The position numbers and the translations under genes were made by a program. Of a DNA stretch of 13,339 nt, positions 1 to 7,187 are shown piece by piece. The notes beneath the pieces were generated by a model. It saw only the letters and a list, made by a program, of their open reading frames with translations, was not told where the DNA came from and made no database searches. Source of the DNA: Eggerthellaceae bacterium UBA5808 (GTDB lineage: Bacteria; Actinomycetota; Coriobacteriia; Coriobacteriales; Eggerthellaceae); assembly GCA_002417975.1 (NCBI GenBank), contig DIDE01000104.1:1-13339 (forward strand), given 5' to 3'. The first letter of the stretch is position 1. Each line of letters begins with the position of its first letter.

Positions 1-1
1 A

Positions 2-1567
2 CCAACCGCAGTGTGCACGGCTTGCACGGGAGCCACAGGAACAGGTGGCAAGCCTTCTGACACGGCACGTCTTCAAGATCGATTGACGGGATCCCTTATC
101 CGTCTCGCAGGTGGTGCTGCGGATAAAACCGAGTTGTCAAATCAGGTATACGACACGCTGGTTGACGGTCTATTTGTTACCGTTACGAATGTAGATTTAG
201 ATGCTATGGATATCAAGGCCCATATCGAACGTACTCATTGTGTAACACATTCGGTGATTCTGCAGGATGATTCCGATGCAATGATCGGGGACGATACTCC
301 TGATTTTGATATGGATGCGATCTGGGATGCTAATGAAGATATCCGTTCGCTTAAATCACTTATTCTTTTTGGTCTACGCGGCATGGCGGCATATGCTTAT
401 CATGCGCGTGTCCTTGGGTATCGTGATCAGAATGTGGATCGCTTTTTCGTGGACGGGCTTCATGCTTTAGGACAGGATCTGTCAGTCGAAAAACTTCTTC
501 CTATCGTGCTCAAAGTAGGCGAGGTGAATCTGACATGCATGGGATTACTCGATACTGCGAATACGGAGACGTTTGGCACACCGGCGCCGACGGATGTGAC
601 GATGACAATCGATCCAGGTCCATTCATTGTTGTGTCGGGCCACGATCTAAAAGATTTACGCCTGCTTCTTGAACAGACTGCAGATAAAGGCGTTAATATT
701 TACACGCATGGCGAGATGCTTCCGGCTCATGCTTATCCCGAATTGGCAAAGTATCCTCAGCTCAAAGGGAATTTTGGCACCGCATGGCAGAACCAGCGAA
801 AAGAATTCGATGGGGTACCTGGTGCAATTCTCTTTACTACCAATTGTCTAATGCCACCGTGCGATTCGTATCGCGATCGTGTTTTTACCACCAACACGGT
901 AGCGTTTGAGGGGACGACACATATTGGAGACGACAAGGATTTCACTCCAGTTATTAATCGTGCAATTGAACTAGGCGGATATGCCTCTGAGCAACATCGT
1001 ACGGGCATCAACGGTGGTGATACGTTAACAACAGGATTCGGCCATGGAGCTATTCTTGCTTCGGCAGGTCAAATTGTTCAGGCGGTTAAAGCTGGCGAGT
1101 TATCGCATATCTTCCTCGTTGGTGGATGTGATGGTGTACGGAAGAGCCGCGATTACTATACCGAATTCGTTAAACAGACCCCATCTGATACCGCGATTCT
1201 TACGCTCGCGTGCGGCAAGTATCGTTTTAACGATCTTGATCTTGGGCAGGTAGCTGGTCTGCCGCGCTTGCTTGACATGGGGCAATGTAACGATGCCTAC
1301 GGTGCAATTCAAGTCGCCATAGCGCTTGCTAACGCTTTTGATTGCGGCGTCAATGATCTTCCGCTTTCGATTGTGCTGTCCTGGTATGAGCAAAAGGCGG
1401 TATGTATTCTTCTTACGCTGCTGTATTTGGGCATACAGGATATTTATTTGGGTCCAACGCTTCCGGCATTTTTGTCGCCGAACATTCTTAACTATTTGGT
1501 TGAGCACTATCGCATTCATCCAACTATGACGCCGCAAGAAGATATGAAACTCATGATGGGAGCTTAG
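2..1567 (+). CDS. hcp: Hybrid cluster protein / hydroxylamine reductase, 5' end outside the window
   Basis: This is an Hcp-family redox enzyme, cytoplasmic, known as a hydroxylamine reductase in vitro and a nitric oxide reductase in vivo. All expected ligands of the hybrid Fe-S-O cluster are visible: the His of YTHGEMLP, the Glu of NQRKEF, and cysteines in TTNC, LVGGCDG, LACGKY and GQCNDAYG, plus the Glu of SWYEQKAV. The frame is open to the window edge. A GTG at 11 is possible but would remove the N-terminal CX2C pair of the cubane cluster. The spacing of the remaining CTAC...GGKPSDTARLQD segment places that pair just upstream of the window, so about six to eight codons are probably missing. 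The fourth cubane cysteine (GVCGK in relatives) reads GTGGK here, a Gly. The gene is followed after 2 nt by a Fe-S protein gene with GGGAG at its own 3' end, so the two are one operon. Confidence 0.95.
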   Translation, partial: PTAVCTACTGATGTGGKPSDTARLQDRLTGSLIRLAGGAADKTELSNQVYDTLVDGLFVTVTNVDLDAMDIKAHIERTHCVTHSVILQDDSDAMIGDDTPDFDMDAIWDANEDIRSLKSLILFGLRGMAAYAYHARVLGYRDQNVDRFFVDGLHALGQDLSVEKLLPIVLKVGEVNLTCMGLLDTANTETFGTPAPTDVTMTIDPGPFIVVSGHDLKDLRLLLEQTADKGVNIYTHGEMLPAHAYPELAKYPQLKGNFGTAWQNQRKEFDGVPGAILFTTNCLMPPCDSYRDRVFTTNTVAFEGTTHIGDDKDFTPVINRAIELGGYASEQHRTGINGGDTLTTGFGHGAILASAGQIVQAVKAGELSHIFLVGGCDGVRKSRDYYTEFVKQTPSDTAILTLACGKYRFNDLDLGQVAGLPRLLDMGQCNDAYGAIQVAIALANAFDCGVNDLPLSIVLSWYEQKAVCILLTLLYLGIQDIYLGPTLPAFLSPNILNYLVEHYRIHPTMTPQEDMKLMMGA

Positions 1568-1569
1568 CG

Positions 1570-2259
1570 ATGTCGCGAACGATTATCCATATAGACGAAT
1601 CGCTTTGTAATGGCTGCGGATTGTGTGTTAGCGCATGTCAAGAAGGCGTAATTGGCCTTGTCAATGGGAAAGCTCATGTGCTTCGTCAAAGCTATTGCGA
1701 TGGGCTAGGTGATTGTTTGCCAGCCTGTCCGACAGGAGCGATTTCACTTGAAAAGGACGAGATGGTTGCATGCCCTTATGAGGCTGCGTCTAGTCGAGAT
1801 GCTTCTAGTTGTTATGACGCGTCATTTGACCAAGATAGTTCTTTTGCGTATGGGACTTCTCGTGATTGCAAGGTTTCGTCGGACCGAGATGTTTCTTTGC
1901 AGTTAAGTCAATGGCCTGTGCAAATTAAACTCGCACCAGTTTCTGCACCATATTTTGATCATGCCAGTTTACTTATTGCTGCCGACTGCACTGCATTTGC
2001 ATATGCAAACATGCACGAGCGCTTTATTGCCGGCCACATAGTACTGGTAGGTTGTCCAAAACTTGATGCGGTTGACTATTCAGATAAGCTCGCAAAAATT
2101 ATCGCTGCAAACAATATTGCTCGGGTTGATGTTGTGCGCATGGAAGTTCCGTGTTGCGGAGGGATTGAACGCGCAGTTCAAACTGCTATTGAGCTCAGTG
2201 GAAAGGCTATACCTTGTCAGGTGTCGGTTATATCGATTAAAGGTGAGATACGGAATTAG
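1570..2259 (+). CDS. Hcp-associated 4Fe-4S binding protein
   Basis: This 229-residue protein probably passes electrons to the Hcp encoded just upstream. The N-terminal ferredoxin domain (residues 1-65) has CX2CX2CX3C at 13/16/19/23, then C43-X5-C49-X3-C53-P. The second motif therefore shows three rather than four cysteines, with Leu at position 46 where a Cys would be expected. Around residues 71-110 there is a Ser/Asp-rich stretch with loose repeats such as SSRDASS and SSDRDVS. The C-terminal part (about 112-229) holds AADCTAFAYAN, GCPKLD and EVPCCGG, conserved-looking cysteines that could form another metal or disulfide site. It starts at ATG 1570, with GGGAG at 1558-1562 inside the end of hcp and a 2-nt gap between genes. 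Pairing with Hcp is known for this family; the electron-donor role is inference. Confidence 0.85.
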   Translation: MSRTIIHIDESLCNGCGLCVSACQEGVIGLVNGKAHVLRQSYCDGLGDCLPACPTGAISLEKDEMVACPYEAASSRDASSCYDASFDQDSSFAYGTSRDCKVSSDRDVSLQLSQWPVQIKLAPVSAPYFDHASLLIAADCTAFAYANMHERFIAGHIVLVGCPKLDAVDYSDKLAKIIAANNIARVDVVRMEVPCCGGIERAVQTAIELSGKAIPCQVSVISIKGEIRN

Positions 2260-2284
2260 CAATTGTCAGACGTATAAGGAGTCT

Positions 2285-2488
2285 ATGTAGGATAGAAAAA
2301 GGGACAGTCGCGTCGAAGTTTTGCCAAATTAGGTGCTGCTGCAGGTTCTACGGCAGCACTCTTAGAACCAGTTCAGCATCTATGAGGCTTATTTTTCGCA
2401 TGAGTGTAAGGTTACAAGTACAGAGCTTCATTGGTGGTCTACAATCAACGTATGGATTCAATCCGCATCAATCTTTGGACTCAATTGA
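2285..2488 (+). pseudogene. Remnant of a Tat-exported protein gene
   Basis: An AAGGAG site (2276-2281) precedes ATG 2285, but the next codon is TAG. In another frame from 2296 the DNA reads KKGQSRRSFAKLGAAAG followed by STAALLEPVQHL and a stop at 2383-2385. This is a typical twin-arginine signal: basic start, RRSFAK, then a small-residue hydrophobic stretch. Adding one A to the A-run at 2296-2300 (AAAAA) would join the ATG to this frame, leaving only the TAG at codon 2 as a lesion. From about 2378 a third frame carries on with YEAYFSHECKVTSTELHWW and STINVWIQSASIFGLN up to TGA 2486. That implies a second frameshift near 2380. The product cannot be named. What is seen is the frames and stops; decay of a once-intact gene is inference. 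Confidence 0.55.
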
Positions 2489-2615
2489 ACTCCAGGTTCT
2501 CTTGATGTGTGATATATAAGCTTACTTGATATGAGATCTTAGAAGTTGACTGTGCGCTTGTGGTGCTGTTTGAAAGCTGAGCAGACTACTGGCTTGTCTG
2601 GAGGGGCTGACACTT

Positions 2616-3152
2616 ATGCAATATTTACAGAAGATGCTATCCAAAGATCATAAGGGCTTTACATTGCTGGAAATGCTGATCGTTGTTGCGATTATCGCTA
2701 TTCTGGTTGCGATTGCCATCCCGCTGTTCACGGGGCAGCTGCAAAAATCTAAAGTTGCCACGAATACCAGTAATATCAAATCTGCAGAAGAGTTGTGCTC
2801 TACAACGTATATGACTGATGGTGCCAGCACGGGCGAGGGCAAACTGTACATATTCGACATTACTACAGGAAGCCTTCTCAATATGAAGGATATAGGTTTC
2901 ACCGCAATTGATTCGACGTCGTTTGGACTTTCTGGTTGTAGTGATAAGACGATTGACGAATTCGACGGAGCGCCTGCATTCTATACGCAGCGAATTCCGA
3001 TGGTAATGTATGATGGCCATGCAGATACCTACATAAAAGATGACATTTACCAGACGGTTGTTGTCGTTTGTACTAATAAGGGTGTATGGGCTTGCCCTTA
3101 CTACAATGCCGACACGGACACGATTGCCCACGACACGTATGCGACTCTGTAG
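2616..3152 (+). CDS. Type IV prepilin-like protein
   Basis: This 178-residue protein has a class III (type IV pilin) signal: a 14-residue basic leader ending in Gly14, then FTLLEMLIVVAIIAIL, with the conserved Glu at mature position 5 (Glu19). Prepilin peptidase would cleave between G14 and F15. The hydrophobic helix (about 15-37) would hold the subunit in the membrane and later form the fibre core. The globular part contains four Cys (in EELCSTT, SGCSDK, VVCTN and WACPYY), which could form two disulfides. The start is ATG 2616, with GGAGGGG at 2600-2606. No pilus assembly ATPase, platform protein or peptidase lies in the window, so assembly genes must be elsewhere if it is used. It could be a minor pilin or a pseudopilin; the fold assignment is firm, the role is not. 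Confidence 0.9.
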   Translation: MQYLQKMLSKDHKGFTLLEMLIVVAIIAILVAIAIPLFTGQLQKSKVATNTSNIKSAEELCSTTYMTDGASTGEGKLYIFDITTGSLLNMKDIGFTAIDSTSFGLSGCSDKTIDEFDGAPAFYTQRIPMVMYDGHADTYIKDDIYQTVVVVCTNKGVWACPYYNADTDTIAHDTYATL

Positions 3153-3363
3153 AGTGTTGCTATAAACGCGCTAGGACTAAGCCTTTGCTGCTGGGTTGTT
3201 TGAATTAGGCCAACGTAGGACTGTGTGTGGCCGATCGGTTACTAGGTTTTTGCTGTTGAACTGTTCGAATTGGATTTACATGTTTTGAGCTGTTCCTGAA
3301 TAGAGTAAAGAGATTCCTTAAACATTAATTCATGGCGCTTTGCAACAGCTTGTTATAAACAGT
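3153..3363. other. Non-coding gap after the prepilin gene
   Basis: No open frame with a ribosome site is seen. Two imperfect copies of a 22-bp stretch lie 65 bp apart, starting at 3185 and 3250 (TTGCTG...TTGAATT and TTGCTG...TTCGAATT, about 17 of 22 matching). A weaker third likeness lies around 3282-3301. No tRNA or riboswitch-like fold is recognised. Confidence 0.4.
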
Positions 3364-3396
3364 ACGTCCTCGTCGAAAGGCGGGGACGTTTTGTTT
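3364..3396 (+). terminator. Rho-independent terminator
   Basis: A 9-bp stem is formed by ACGTCCTCG (3364-3372) and CGGGGACGT (3381-3389), with one T-G wobble and an 8-base loop, followed by TTTGTTT. It lies 210 bp after the prepilin stop and just upstream of the promoter of the next gene, so it probably ends the prepilin transcript. Confidence 0.75.
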
Positions 3397-3407
3397 GCCC
3401 ATTGTTA

Positions 3408-3437
3408 TCGTACTATGCTATATAAAGTATAGTACGA
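3408..3437 (+). promoter_or_regulatory. Dyad operator overlapping the promoter of the 3454 gene
   Basis: Arms TCGTACTATGCT (3408-3419) and AGTATAGTACGA (3426-3437) are inverted copies with one mismatch over 12 bp. They flank the AT-only spacer ATATAA, and the dyad ends 16 bp before the GTG start. Several -10-like hexamers (TATGCT, TATAAA, TATAGT) fall inside the dyad. A bound repressor or regulator would therefore block or steer transcription. The regulator is unknown. Confidence 0.5.
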
Positions 3438-3453
3438 TTTCAAGGGGGGCAAC

Positions 3454-3918
3454 GTGAAACAGGGAACCGAATCGGTAGCGCGTCTTGTTATGCTATGGGC
3501 TCTTTTGGGCGTGCTTTATTGCATTGACTTTGGGATGGTGTGGTACCTACGTGGATCGTTCAATCTGCCTGTTATGGTTGTGACGGTTTGGCTTATTCCT
3601 TTGCTTCTTACGGGCATTGTTTCGTACTATGTCGGTCGTTGGAGAATTGCGGGACGCATGGTTACCTTGTTGCTCAATATAACCATGTGCTTAGTTCTTT
3701 GCGGGATGACTATTCTGCTTACGATGGATATCCTTGACACGACGACAATTGTTCGGCTTACCGATGAGGCTGTTCGCCTTGGTTTGAGCCCATCTATTAC
3801 ATTTTTTTCGAATATGACAGCAATTCTAATTGCTATTGTTTTCGTCTTTGTCACGGTGCTGGCAACATTCTTTGGCGTTAGACGTGCGGAGCACCGCATC
3901 TATTTGCATTCAGACTAA
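3454..3918 (+). CDS. Small four-helix membrane protein, unknown function
   Basis: I do not recognise this 154-residue family. The protein is very hydrophobic, with four likely membrane helices at about residues 10-32, 38-60, 68-92 and 117-141. A basic loop (GRWRIAGR, 61-68) lies between helices 2 and 3, and there is a polar, partly acidic loop (DTTTIVRLTDEAVRLG, about 95-110) before helix 4. By the positive-inside rule the basic 61-68 loop and the basic tail (VRRAEHR) lie in the cytoplasm. The start is GTG 3454, preceded by GGGGGG at 3444-3449; no better ATG is present upstream. A strong dyad sits in its promoter. The gene is alone: a terminator precedes it, and the next gene converges on it after only 15 bp. 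Coding is likely from the signal, the length and the consistent membrane topology. Confidence 0.75.
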   Translation: MKQGTESVARLVMLWALLGVLYCIDFGMVWYLRGSFNLPVMVVTVWLIPLLLTGIVSYYVGRWRIAGRMVTLLLNITMCLVLCGMTILLTMDILDTTTIVRLTDEAVRLGLSPSITFFSNMTAILIAIVFVFVTVLATFFGVRRAEHRIYLHSD

Positions 3919-3933
3919 ACAATAACCTATATG

Positions 3934-4785
3934 CTACAGACCCTTTTTTATAAAATCTAATAAGCCGCCAATGACTTTTGTGTCCGTGTGATCAAAAACC
4001 GTTGAATGATGAGTATCGAGTGAGGCTATTTGCTTTTTTTCTTCATTAGTTAGAGCAAAATCGAATATATCGAAGTTCTCTCGAATTCGATCCATATGCG
4101 TTGATTTTGGAATAACGATGACATCGGAATCAATAAGATAGCGTAGTGCTACTTGACCAGTTGTTTTATTATGTGCTTTGCCAATTTTTGTAAGCACGGG
4201 ATTAGCAAAGAAGTTATGTGCACCTTCAGCAAACGGACCCCACGACATATGTTGTATATTAAGGTCTTTCATATTCTGATGCGCATATTCTTGCTGCCAA
4301 AATACATGTGTTTCGATTTGATTTACTGCTGGTTTACTCTTTGCAAAAGTGCATAGATCAAGCAAACGAACTGGATCAAAATTTGATACGCCAATTGCTC
4401 GGACAAGTCCGTCATCAAGTGCTCGCTCCATATCGCGCCATGCAGCATAATAATCATTATAGGGTTGGTGGAGGAGCATAAGATCAATATAGTCTGTGCC
4501 TAGGATTTTGAGCGATGATTGAATTGAATCGTATGTAGTTCCCCTGCCATAATTGCTAACCCATACCTTGTCGACAAGAAAGATATCCGAGCGTTCTATA
4601 CCGCTCTTTGCTATTGCAGCTCCGACTTCGCGTTCGTTGTAATAGGCTTGCGCTGTATCAATTAAGCGGTATCCGCATGATAGAGCGTCTGCTACGCAAC
4701 GTTTGGTTTCGTTTTGTTTGATTTGGAAGACTCCGTATCCCAGCATTGGCATACGTTCTCCAGTTGGTAATTTGATATACTCCAT
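3934..4785 (-). CDS. Aldo/keto reductase (AKR5-like)
   Basis: This 283-residue, cytoplasmic, NAD(P)H-dependent reductase would act on an aldehyde or ketone and adopts a TIM-barrel fold. The catalytic tetrad is visible as Asp43 (LIDTAQAYYNE), Tyr48, Lys73 (LVDKVW) and His106 (LMLLHQP). Family signatures include VRAIGVSNF, PAVNQIE and VIPKSTHMDRIRENF, where the last contributes to binding the cofactor phosphate. The length matches prokaryotic 2,5-diketogluconate-reductase-like enzymes. It starts at the ATG complementary to 4783-4785, with AGGAAG five bases upstream. It is transcribed divergently from a LysR-type regulator gene across 111 bp, the classic arrangement in which that regulator controls the enzyme gene. 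The substrate cannot be told from sequence. Confidence 0.93.
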   Translation of the reverse strand: MEYIKLPTGERMPMLGYGVFQIKQNETKRCVADALSCGYRLIDTAQAYYNEREVGAAIAKSGIERSDIFLVDKVWVSNYGRGTTYDSIQSSLKILGTDYIDLMLLHQPYNDYYAAWRDMERALDDGLVRAIGVSNFDPVRLLDLCTFAKSKPAVNQIETHVFWQQEYAHQNMKDLNIQHMSWGPFAEGAHNFFANPVLTKIGKAHNKTTGQVALRYLIDSDVIVIPKSTHMDRIRENFDIFDFALTNEEKKQIASLDTHHSTVFDHTDTKVIGGLLDFIKKGL

Positions 4786-4896
4786 GGTAACTTCCTTTCG
4801 CTATATCCTTAATGCATAGTATTGATTCCATCTTATTCAATGTACAATGATAAAATATTGTATTAGTATGCAGAAAACGCATGATGGGAGTTGAAC
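4786..4896. promoter_or_regulatory. Divergent promoter region between aldo/keto reductase and LysR genes
   Basis: This 111-bp AT-rich stretch holds both promoters. On the minus strand TTGAAT and TATGCA, 16 bp apart, could serve the reductase. On the plus strand, TTGATT/TTCAAT and TACAAT (4843-4848) are candidates for the regulator. Inverted copies of TGCATA followed by a loosely matching TA-rich run lie at 4813-4818 and 4867-4872, symmetric about the middle. These are possible regulator sites, though no clean T-N11-A box stands out. Confidence 0.45.
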
Positions 4897-5739
4897 ATGG
4901 AGTTAGAACAATTGCGCCAGCTTGATGTAATTGAACGGGATGGGACGATTTCTGCTGCAGCGGAAGAATTGCACATAACACAGCCATCGCTTTCTCGCTC
5001 GGTGCGAAGACTCGAAGCTGATCTAGGGCAGGAATTGTTCGATCGAACGCGTAATCACGTTATGCTTAATGATATTGGGTATATTGCGCTTGACCATGCA
5101 CGAGCGATACTCGCAGAAGAGAAAAAAATGCGTGATGTATTCGACGAACTTTCTCGTAGGCAACGTACGCTTCGTATTGCGACAGTTGCTCCAGCACCAA
5201 GTTGGCATCTGACATCGCTTGTTGTGAATCGTTTTCCTGGAACTATTCTTGTTCCAGAGATTATGGATGAAGATCACGTACGATCGAGCTTAATTAGTCG
5301 AACGGCAGATCTAGGAATTACTCTATGTCCTTTACAACTTCCTGAGGTGGATTCTATCCCAATTATGACGGAGGATTTATTTTTGAGTGCTCCAGTTGGA
5401 AACCGTCTGGCAAAAAGGGATACAGTTACGTTTTCTGATATGGATGGGGAGCCTTTTCTCGTTCTTGATCAGATTGGATTCTGGATGGATGTTTGTAGAA
5501 GAAGATTGCCGACTTCGCAAATTATTGTTCAGAAGGATCAGACGGTCTTTGCTCAGATTGTTGCTAGCACGAGTTTGTGCTGTTTTACTACTGATGCGGT
5601 TGATCGTGCTTCAAATGATGCGAATCGTATTCGTGTGCCTATCGCTGATGCTGATGCACATGCAACGTTTTTTGTTAATGCTCAAAGAGATGCAACTGAA
5701 CGAGTACGACAGATAATCGCGCTTCTTGGGAAAAAATAA
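4897..5739 (+). CDS. LysR-family transcriptional regulator
   Basis: This 280-residue regulator has a winged helix-turn-helix at its N terminus (about residues 1-60) with the LysR signature TISAAAEELHITQPSLSRSV, then RLEADLGQELFDR. A linker helix (about 62-88) is followed by a ligand-binding domain of the periplasmic-binding-protein type (about 90-280). The start is set at ATG 4897, which has GGGAG (4886-4890) six bases upstream; the in-frame TTG at 4891 is too close to that site. It probably binds the shared intergenic region, controls the divergent aldo/keto reductase gene and represses itself, as is usual for this family. The effector is unknown. The gene ends without an obvious terminator before the esterase gene 98 bp downstream. 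Confidence 0.93.
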   Translation: MELEQLRQLDVIERDGTISAAAEELHITQPSLSRSVRRLEADLGQELFDRTRNHVMLNDIGYIALDHARAILAEEKKMRDVFDELSRRQRTLRIATVAPAPSWHLTSLVVNRFPGTILVPEIMDEDHVRSSLISRTADLGITLCPLQLPEVDSIPIMTEDLFLSAPVGNRLAKRDTVTFSDMDGEPFLVLDQIGFWMDVCRRRLPTSQIIVQKDQTVFAQIVASTSLCCFTTDAVDRASNDANRIRVPIADADAHATFFVNAQRDATERVRQIIALLGKK

Positions 5740-5837
5740 TGTTTGGGCGGACCTTTGTGTGATAAGAAGGATCATATAAGTTTATAAATACACTATCAAT
5801 AGCGCCCTATACAATATGGTAGAAACAGGAGTGTGAT
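5740..5837 (+). promoter_or_regulatory. Probable promoter region of the esterase gene
   Basis: This is an AT-rich gap. TATACAAT at 5808-5815 is a good -10 candidate, but no convincing -35 lies 16-18 bp upstream. AGGAG at 5827-5831 is the ribosome site for ATG 5838. Confidence 0.3.
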
Positions 5838-7112
5838 ATGGCTATAGTAAAAAAGATTACACGTATTGTATTATCCGTTGTTCTTGTGTGCATAATAGTG
5901 TTAAATGTACTGCTTGTAGTGGGAACCTTTTTCACGTCAATTCCTGTATTCGGTACCATTGCTAACATGTTCACTGTTTGCTTTTCACATCAATGGTTGC
6001 CCTATGTATTTATAGTAACCGCACTTTGTATAGTGCTTGCTCGTGCCTATAAAAGTCGCCTGTTGCGCATTGCGTGGATTGTCTCCGCTGCTTCACTAGC
6101 GTGTGGGGCAATCATCATCGCTTCTGCTGTGTGCTCCGTGAATGCAAATGGTGGTAATGCCAATTATTTTCAGAGTTATACTTCGACCAGTTACAACGAT
6201 GTGACGTCGGAGACAATACAGTACGAACATTCGATAAGCGATCAGTCGTTGTTAGATATCTATTACAAAGATGATGGATGTTCAAATAAGCCTGTCGTGC
6301 TCTATATCCATGGTGGAGGATGGAGCGGCGGCTCTCGCAACGAAGATTCATCCTATCTGCAGCAATTTGCGGAGAATGGGTATGTTGCCGTTGCTGCAGA
6401 CTATGATTTGTCTTCGCAAGATAGGCATGGCGCTCAAACGGTTGAGCAGCAACTGACCTATGCGGTTGCTTGGATTACTAATCATGCGTCGTCGTATGGC
6501 GGCGATACAAATCGTTTCTATATTATTGGCGATTCTGCTGGTGGAAATCTTGCACTTGATATCGCTTATAAGATTAATAACGGTGTGTATGCGATGGTGA
6601 CGAACCAGATAGAAAATTCATCTGGGGAAACAGCGAATGCTTCGACAGAACAATTGTCGGAAGCAACGACGGAGGTAGTGTCAGGGGAAACTACAGAAGA
6701 AACTACGCTTCCAAAAGTTGCTGCCGTAAGCGTCCTGTATCCAGTGACGGATATGACCGCATGTTATTCGAATGACTATCCCTTGTTTACCAATCTAGCG
6801 CACAAGATGGTGTCGGACTATATGGGCGCAACTCCCGAAGAAGACCCAACACTATATGCGGATCGTTCGCCAATCAATCAGGTAACGAATTCGTCTCCAG
6901 CTACCTGCATACTTGTAGGAAGTCATGATACGGCTGTTTCTCCTAGTCAAAGCTATACACTTCAAAATCAGCTTGAAAATGCCGGGGTAGACAATACGCT
7001 CATTTCGGTACCATTCGCGAACCATTTATTCGATATGGGTGGAACAAATTTTGGTGCTCAAGCGTACATGAACATCACACTTGACTGGTTTTCAAACCAT
7101 CTATTTTCGTAA
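5838..7112 (+). CDS. Membrane-anchored alpha/beta hydrolase (HSL-type esterase)
   Basis: This 424-residue protein has three N-terminal membrane helices (about 7-30, 53-70 and 78-100), followed by a carboxylesterase domain of the hormone-sensitive-lipase type that would lie outside the membrane. Visible motifs are the oxyanion-hole HGGGW (158-162), the nucleophile elbow GDSAGG with Ser233, the acid Asp364 (VGSHD) and His396 (FANHLF). Between the nucleophile and the next strand (LPKVAAVSVLYP) there is an insertion at about 254-292, rich in Thr, Glu and Ser, with loose repeats (SSGETAN, VSGETTEETT). The start is ATG 5838 with AGGAG seven bases upstream. It stands alone between the LysR gene and the metal operon. 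It could deacylate a cell-wall polymer or a lipid at the surface, but the substrate is not shown by the sequence. Confidence 0.88.
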   Translation: MAIVKKITRIVLSVVLVCIIVLNVLLVVGTFFTSIPVFGTIANMFTVCFSHQWLPYVFIVTALCIVLARAYKSRLLRIAWIVSAASLACGAIIIASAVCSVNANGGNANYFQSYTSTSYNDVTSETIQYEHSISDQSLLDIYYKDDGCSNKPVVLYIHGGGWSGGSRNEDSSYLQQFAENGYVAVAADYDLSSQDRHGAQTVEQQLTYAVAWITNHASSYGGDTNRFYIIGDSAGGNLALDIAYKINNGVYAMVTNQIENSSGETANASTEQLSEATTEVVSGETTEETTLPKVAAVSVLYPVTDMTACYSNDYPLFTNLAHKMVSDYMGATPEEDPTLYADRSPINQVTNSSPATCILVGSHDTAVSPSQSYTLQNQLENAGVDNTLISVPFANHLFDMGGTNFGAQAYMNITLDWFSNHLFS

Positions 7113-7142
7113 AGCCTGATCCTTCGAACCTTATGTTATAGT

Positions 7143-7168
7143 ATCTAGTAAGGGATATCTAACTAGAT
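7143..7168 (+). promoter_or_regulatory. Inverted repeat upstream of the metal ATPase operon
   Basis: ATCTAGT (7143-7149) and ACTAGAT (7162-7168) form perfect 7-bp arms with a 12-bp spacer, centred 32 bp before the operon's first start codon. The -10-like TATAGT (7137-7142) abuts the left arm. The position suits an operator for a metal-sensing repressor; which one is unknown. Confidence 0.4.
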
Positions 7169-7187
7169 GAAAGAGGGGGAGAAGGTT

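Noticed and set aside
11..13. GTG as the true start of hcp
   Set aside because: It would delete the N-terminal CX2C of the cubane cluster, and the frame is open upstream; a start just outside the window fits the family better.
2333..2359. GTGCTGC/GCAGCAC inverted repeat as a terminator of the hcp operon
   Set aside because: Only a 7-bp stem with a 13-base loop and no T-run; it is explained by the Ala-rich Tat signal coding sequence.
7167..7169. ATG 7167 as start of the small metal-operon protein
   Set aside because: The good GGGGGAG site lies downstream of it and six bases before ATG 7188.
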